Part shown: positions 59,363 through 64,000 of the stretch, piece by piece
How positions within the stretch are numbered: the first letter of the stretch is position 1
Layout: every line of letters begins with the position of its first letter
DNA from: Epiperipatus broadwayi
Taxonomy: Eukaryota > Onychophora > Udeonychophora > Euonychophora > Peripatidae
DNA length: 64,000 nucleotides
Assembly (NCBI GenBank): GCA_028023455.1
Contig: JAQFVV010000142.1
Coordinates: 2,477,740 to 2,541,739 of the forward strand
Reading direction: 5' to 3'
Position numbers and translations under genes: made by a program
The notes under the pieces: generated by a model
Told to the model about the DNA's origin: nothing
Database searches by the model: none
What the model saw: only the letters and a program-made list of their open reading frames with translations

Positions 59363-62300
59363 TTACCCATAATCTGCTCTATCCCATTTCCACAACATAA
59401 TTTTTGTCAACTCTATAACCTTTATATCTAAATCCCCCTTATCTTTTCCCAAACCCAGCATAAAAACCAATAATTCACTTTCTGTATAATCACTCTTTTC
59501 ATATTTATTTTTCCACAACTTCATTATATGTACCCTTTCTGTTTTCAAACATTTACATTCAATTAACAAATGCCTAATATTTTCAATTCCTTCCTTACAT
59601 AATTTACAAAATAAATCACCCATATTTTTCCATTTACATGTATATTCTTTTGTAGCTAAAGATCCCGTTCGAGCCTTAAACAATAAACTACTTTCCTTAC
59701 TATTATCATATATTAACTCACACCTAATATTCTGTTTATTTCTATATATATTTAAACTCTTTTTACTCTCCATACTATTTCTCCATCTCTCTAACTCCCT
59801 AGTCTTTATTAATAAATTTATTCTTTTATCCCATTCCTTACTACTATAACACTCAATAATCCTCTTAACACAATCATCCCATCTTTTGTACAAATATACT
59901 GATATAAATTCTTTATCCAAATCTTTTGCATAGCGCATTACCTTTCTCACCCATCTTGTTACCTGCCCTTTACTCATAACCCAATTAAATACTATTTTAG
60001 CTATTCTTTTATTATCCATAAACTGCAATCTACCAAACATTTTCATTTTACTTTTTGCATCTCTCATATGAAAACTTGACCATCCCATTTCTCCTTGAAT
60101 TGCCTCCCTTGCTGTCCATACTTCTGCATCCAATGCATGTCTTCCTACTTCCCTTTGAGCTTTTTCTAAATAATCTAATATCTTTTTACTAACATATAAT
60201 GCATCATTACCATATGTTAACCCTGCTACTGCAACTCCTTTCCATATAATTCTAGCTACATCATATTTATTATATGAAAATACTGTTAATTTCTTTATCA
60301 ATCCCTTTCTTTTCTTTGCTTCATTTATCAATTTTTTCTCCCATTCATCCAAATAATTTTTCTGATTACTTAAAATAATTCCCAAATAACTATATCTATT
60401 CACCACACTTAACTTAATATCTCCCAATAAAAATTCTACATCTTCTCTTTCCTCAGTATTAACCATCATTATATTTGATTTTTCTTCACTAAATTTAATC
60501 CCCATCTCTTTACCCACCCTTGCACATGTCCTCAACATAACTTCCATATCTTCTCTTTTTTCTGCACACAAAAATATATCATCTGCAAAAAAAAGACCTG
60601 ACAAAATATATACTCCCTTACTACCTATTAACGGTATCTCTATCCCTCTTCCTAATCTTTCTATTGCTCTTTCCATTTCACTCAAATACAACACAAACAA
60701 AATAGGTGACATAGGGCATCCTTGCCTTAGTCCCACACCATTTTTAACTTTAATTGATTCTATATTCTCTAATTGATATATATAATAATTATTTTCATAT
60801 AATTTCTTAATAATATCTATTAAAGCTTCATCCATTCCCAAATTTGCTAAACTTATCCATAATCTCTTTCTATTTACTCTATCATATGCCTTCTCTATAT
60901 CTATAAAACTCATATATAACTGTTTATCTGCATTCCTACTCATATCCATAAGTTGTGTAACTACAAATAAACTATCTCCTATACGCCTATCTAATCTAAA
61001 ACCTCCTTGCATTTCACCCACTACATTATTCCCTTCCATCCATTTTACAACTTTACTAGCCACCATATACGAGAAAACTTTATATAAAACTGATGTTACC
61101 GCTATCGGTCTATAATTATTCAACTTTCTATGATCCTTACCCTTTCCTTTAAATAATAACCTTACTCTTGTATTACTCCAACTACTTGGGAAAACTCTAT
61201 TCTGTGCCATTTTATTAAAACAGGATAATAACTTTACTTTTGCCCTATATCCTAAATTCATTACCATCTCTGCTGCCCATCCATCTAAACCTCTTGCCTT
61301 CCCACTTTTCAATTTCTTCTCTACCTCATTTAGTTCATTTTCTGAAAAACTAATATTCCCATTACTATATTCTTTCATATTTTCTAATATTCTATCATTC
61401 ACATCTAACATCTTTTCTATATTCATTACATAACTATTTAAGATTCTCTCTAAATCTTCTCTAGAACTACACTCAGTTCCCTCATCATCTAGTAATACTA
61501 ACTCTCTCTCCCCTACATTTCTCCTTTTAATATAATTCCAAAATTTTTTACTTCCATCTCTTCCACTTTTATTAATATCCTCCAACAATTTACTATTCAA
61601 TTTCATTCTCTCTCTATAAATATCTATTTTAGCCAACTTCTTCTTTTCTAAGTACTTTTCCCATTTAGCATTAATATCTTTTTCACTTTCCTTATTCTTA
61701 ATAGCACACTTATATTCTCTACATGCTTCTTTCCTTTCTTTTACACTTTTACTAATTTTAATTTTTTTATTACTTTTATTCTTTTCAATATTCTCACCTA
61801 AAACCCTATTTGCAACTTTTTCTACTTCCTTACACCAATCCTTATACTCATCCCCAACCCACTCTTCCATTATTTCTTCAACTTGTATTTTATACTCTTC
61901 CAACTTATTCTTATCATTTACTCTCCATCCACATCTTTCACTATTATTTCTACTTTTATTTCTATTCTCCATCACATTACTAACCATTTCAATTACAATG
62001 AAATTATGATCACTAGTGCATACTTTTTCTTCATTATCAAATACCTTAATTTTCCGTATTTTATTTATTCCCTCTTTCTCTACCAATACATAATCTATTG
62101 TGTGAAATATATTATTTCTGGACCATGTGTATTGTCCCTCATAAATATTTAATAAATTTCCAATACTCAAATTCACTTTCTGACAAAAATTCTTCAAAAG
62201 CTGTCCATTTTTATTATCTACATCATCAATTTCTTCAATATGTCCATTCATATCCCCTATAACCATTATTCTCTTCCCCTTTTCTTTAAAACTTTGTATA

Positions 62301-63787
62301 TCCTTAACTAAACATTCGTATATGTTACTATTCCACTCCAATATAATTTGACTATCTCCAGTAGCTATATAAACTATAGCCACCATCCATTCTTGTCTAC
62401 CCAACCTTATTTCAAACCACAAGTGTTCTTGACATTTAACAATATTTAAATATTTTTTTGATATAACACCTATACCACCACCCCTTTTTTCTTTTTCTTT
62501 TCTATTTATACCCTGCCATACCAACTGTTCCAAAATAGGTTCTTCTTCTTCTCTTAAATGTGTTTCCACTACTGCTAATACCTCAAGCTCTTCATTTTCA
62601 ATTGTTTTATTTAATTCCATCCACTTTTCTGGTTTCCTACCACCTTGCATATTCAAAAACCCAATTTTAACAATTTCTTCTTTCCTAACTACTCTTTTAT
62701 AAATTCTTTCTTCTCCATTACATTTATAAATTACTTTCTTACCATTAATTTTACAAACCCATTCCTTCTCCATATCTATATTTATATCAAAATCAAATTC
62801 CTTTTGCTTACTTCTTATATTCCATCCATTCTTTTTAATAATATTACAATTTAAAAACCCACCCCCCTTTATAAGTTTCCTGAAAAAAAATTCTTTATAA
62901 ATCAAACTCCCTAAAACTTCATTTCCTTGTTTTCCTAAATGCAACCCATCTTTACTATATAACTCTCTCTTTCCAATAAAACAATCCCACACTTCCACAA
63001 ACATAACATTATTTCTCTCACACAATTTTTTCAATCTCTCATTTATAGAACATGCCCTATCTAACAAATAACTCTTGTCAAACCTTGGTAATAATCCAAC
63101 TATTCCTACTCTTCCTTTAATCATAATCAAATTCCTAATCAAATCTACATACTCATCCATTATTCTCTCTGATGATTCTAATAAATTATTAGTCCCCACC
63201 ATAACATATACATCTCTACTACCTTGTTTTTTAACTTTATCTGCTACATCCCTAATTCTAGCTCCAGGCAAACATACTCTTACATACCTACTTCTATTTT
63301 CCCTTGCAATTATATCCCCACATTCTCTAATTAGTGAATCTCCTATCAATACTGTTTCATAATCTACTTTTTCTGCTCTATCCATAACATTTTCTAATAC
63401 CTTCTGGTCCTCCTTATCTATTTCTTCCTTATCATTCCTACTCAATAATTCCTTTATCTCCTCACATTTTATCTCTAATGATTTTAATTTTACTTCTACA
63501 TCCTTCAATTCTTCCTCTATCTTATTTATTCTTTGACTAATCATCTCCATTACACTATTACTTTCTCCACCCACTATTCTTCGACTATCTACACTTTGAA
63601 AACACTTTCTCACCTCTTTTATCATATTAATACACTGACTGCATAACCATAAACCTTTTACATCCTTCCTAGTCTTATTTAAACATTTCAAGTGATATAC
63701 CCCATCACATATAGTACATTCTACAACAGCACGCTTAATTTCCTTTTCCCGATTATATAAACATTTTGAAATACAAATATAATCCAT
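59363..63787 (-). CDS. LINE polyprotein: PHD finger - coiled coil - SGNH hydrolase - APE endonuclease - RT - CCHC knuckle
   Basis: Single frame of 1474 aa from ATG at 63787. Residues 5-52: C4HC3 PHD finger (C5, C9, C24, C27, H32, C35, C49, C52; Trp two before C49). About 80-120: heptad-rich Glu/Lys coiled coil. About 144-300: SGNH hydrolase with GDS (S151), G175, GTNN (N200) and DGLH (D280, H283), so the catalytic set is complete. About 373-600: APE-type endonuclease with LNMQGG (N379), VETH (E408), GDMNG (D512, N514), IDYV (D565) and SDH (D593, H594). About 825-1110: RT with FIDIEKAYD (D963), GLRQGCPMSP and FADD (1067-1070). 1394-1411: C-X2-C-X8-H-X4-C knuckle. PHD and esterase domains are known from ORF1 of CR1-like LINEs, where ORF1 is separate; here they are fused to ORF2 functions. 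No stop or frameshift, so it may be active. Confidence 0.92.
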   Translation of the reverse strand: MDYICISKCLYNREKEIKRAVVECTICDGVYHLKCLNKTRKDVKGLWLCSQCINMIKEVRKCFQSVDSRRIVGGESNSVMEMISQRINKIEEELKDVEVKLKSLEIKCEEIKELLSRNDKEEIDKEDQKVLENVMDRAEKVDYETVLIGDSLIRECGDIIARENRSRYVRVCLPGARIRDVADKVKKQGSRDVYVMVGTNNLLESSERIMDEYVDLIRNLIMIKGRVGIVGLLPRFDKSYLLDRACSINERLKKLCERNNVMFVEVWDCFIGKRELYSKDGLHLGKQGNEVLGSLIYKEFFFRKLIKGGGFLNCNIIKKNGWNIRSKQKEFDFDINIDMEKEWVCKINGKKVIYKCNGEERIYKRVVRKEEIVKIGFLNMQGGRKPEKWMELNKTIENEELEVLAVVETHLREEEEPILEQLVWQGINRKEKEKRGGGIGVISKKYLNIVKCQEHLWFEIRLGRQEWMVAIVYIATGDSQIILEWNSNIYECLVKDIQSFKEKGKRIMVIGDMNGHIEEIDDVDNKNGQLLKNFCQKVNLSIGNLLNIYEGQYTWSRNNIFHTIDYVLVEKEGINKIRKIKVFDNEEKVCTSDHNFIVIEMVSNVMENRNKSRNNSERCGWRVNDKNKLEEYKIQVEEIMEEWVGDEYKDWCKEVEKVANRVLGENIEKNKSNKKIKISKSVKERKEACREYKCAIKNKESEKDINAKWEKYLEKKKLAKIDIYRERMKLNSKLLEDINKSGRDGSKKFWNYIKRRNVGERELVLLDDEGTECSSREDLERILNSYVMNIEKMLDVNDRILENMKEYSNGNISFSENELNEVEKKLKSGKARGLDGWAAEMVMNLGYRAKVKLLSCFNKMAQNRVFPSSWSNTRVRLLFKGKGKDHRKLNNYRPIAVTSVLYKVFSYMVASKVVKWMEGNNVVGEMQGGFRLDRRIGDSLFVVTQLMDMSRNADKQLYMSFIDIEKAYDRVNRKRLWISLANLGMDEALIDIIKKLYENNYYIYQLENIESIKVKNGVGLRQGCPMSPILFVLYLSEMERAIERLGRGIEIPLIGSKGVYILSGLFFADDIFLCAEKREDMEVMLRTCARVGKEMGIKFSEEKSNIMMVNTEEREDVEFLLGDIKLSVVNRYSYLGIILSNQKNYLDEWEKKLINEAKKRKGLIKKLTVFSYNKYDVARIIWKGVAVAGLTYGNDALYVSKKILDYLEKAQREVGRHALDAEVWTAREAIQGEMGWSSFHMRDAKSKMKMFGRLQFMDNKRIAKIVFNWVMSKGQVTRWVRKVMRYAKDLDKEFISVYLYKRWDDCVKRIIECYSSKEWDKRINLLIKTRELERWRNSMESKKSLNIYRNKQNIRCELIYDNSKESSLLFKARTGSLATKEYTCKWKNMGDLFCKLCKEGIENIRHLLIECKCLKTERVHIMKLWKNKYEKSDYTESELLVFMLGLGKDKGDLDIKVIELTKIMLWKWDRADYG

Positions 63788-64000
63788 TTTTTTATTTTAC
63801 GTTTTTCGAACGTTATATTTTTCTTAAAAGTAAATCTTTTAATAACAAATTTACAAAAAAACTAATCAACAAAATAACTTTTAAAAATAAAAAAATAATA
63901 ATAATTCTATATATAAAATAACAATATATAAATAAAACAAAACAAAAAATAAATAATAACTTTTTTAAAAAATTTCTATATATAAATAACGTTTTTCGAA
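63788..64000 (-). promoter_or_regulatory. LINE 5' UTR, possibly tandemly repeated
   Basis: Very AT-rich leader. The 12-mer ACGTTTTTCGAA occurs at 63799-63810 and again at 63989-64000, the window edge, a spacing of 190 bp. This hints at a repeated 5' UTR unit, which in LINEs can act as internal promoter monomers. Only one full unit is visible. Confidence 0.4.

Larger units (their letters stand above)
59205..64000 (-). mobile_element. Apparently intact single-ORF LINE encoding PHD, SGNH hydrolase, endonuclease and RT
   Basis: Minus-strand CR1-group-like element: 5' UTR from 63788 to at least the window edge, one 1474-codon ORF, and a 3' UTR of about 155 nt with five GATGT units (59243-59267). 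A truncated copy is at 13252-16607. The sense strand is strongly purine-rich (the plus strand reads as T/C-rich throughout), and the ORF is rich in Lys and Glu. Confidence 0.9.

Overview
The window is AT-rich (roughly three quarters A+T) nuclear DNA from a eukaryote, most likely an invertebrate animal. The evidence is several classes of non-LTR retrotransposon, Penelope-like elements, tRNA-derived retroposons with target-site duplications, long TAA and GATA microsatellites, and spliceosomal-type signals. There are no bacterial operons, CRISPR arrays or prophage genes. The species cannot be named from sequence alone. Almost everything recognisable is transposon-derived, and no complete host gene is visible.

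Layout. 1-7.0 kb: AT-rich non-coding DNA with a long (TTA)n/(TTG)n microsatellite. 7.0-16.6 kb: three LINE copies in a row on the minus strand, namely a truncated copy (7.0-8.0), a decayed near-full-length copy of the same two-ORF family (8.0-13.25), and a 5'-truncated, nearly pristine copy of a second family (13.25-16.6). 17.8-20.3 kb: a decayed Penelope-like element with YVDD reverse transcriptase and GIY-YIG remnants, next to inverted and tandem terminal repeats. 22.7-24.9 kb: two tRNA-Gly-like SINEs, a perfect 53-bp-arm hairpin and a GATA/GACA satellite. 26.2 kb: a lone open reading frame that looks like the last exon of a host gene. 27.2-28.1 kb: a possible LTR. 31.4-34.6 kb: RTE-type fragments, a tRNA-Gly retropseudogene and another Penelope-type terminal repeat. 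35.2-35.5 kb: a promoter-like cluster (CCAAT, CRE, TATA) followed by a short coding exon and splice donor. 40.4-42.5 kb: a composite minisatellite ending in a LINE-like tail and a TAA microsatellite. 42.5-48.0 kb: a plus-strand copy of the two-ORF LINE. 51.4-53.8 kb: a Penelope-derived inverted repeat, a CpG-containing block with a CTCF-like site, and a 3-unit satellite. 54.8-58.7 kb: a dead RTE element enclosed by ~545-bp inverted arms, followed by a 500-N assembly gap. 59.2-64.0 kb: an apparently intact LINE whose single 1474-codon ORF joins a PHD finger, an SGNH hydrolase, an APE-type endonuclease and a reverse transcriptase.

The most interesting item is that last element. All its catalytic motifs are present in one uninterrupted frame, and a second copy 46 kb away differs by only about six visible changes over 3.3 kb, so the family has been active recently. 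The other LINE family carries a YMDD catalytic box and is repeatedly found joined to TAA microsatellites, which suggests a target or tail preference.
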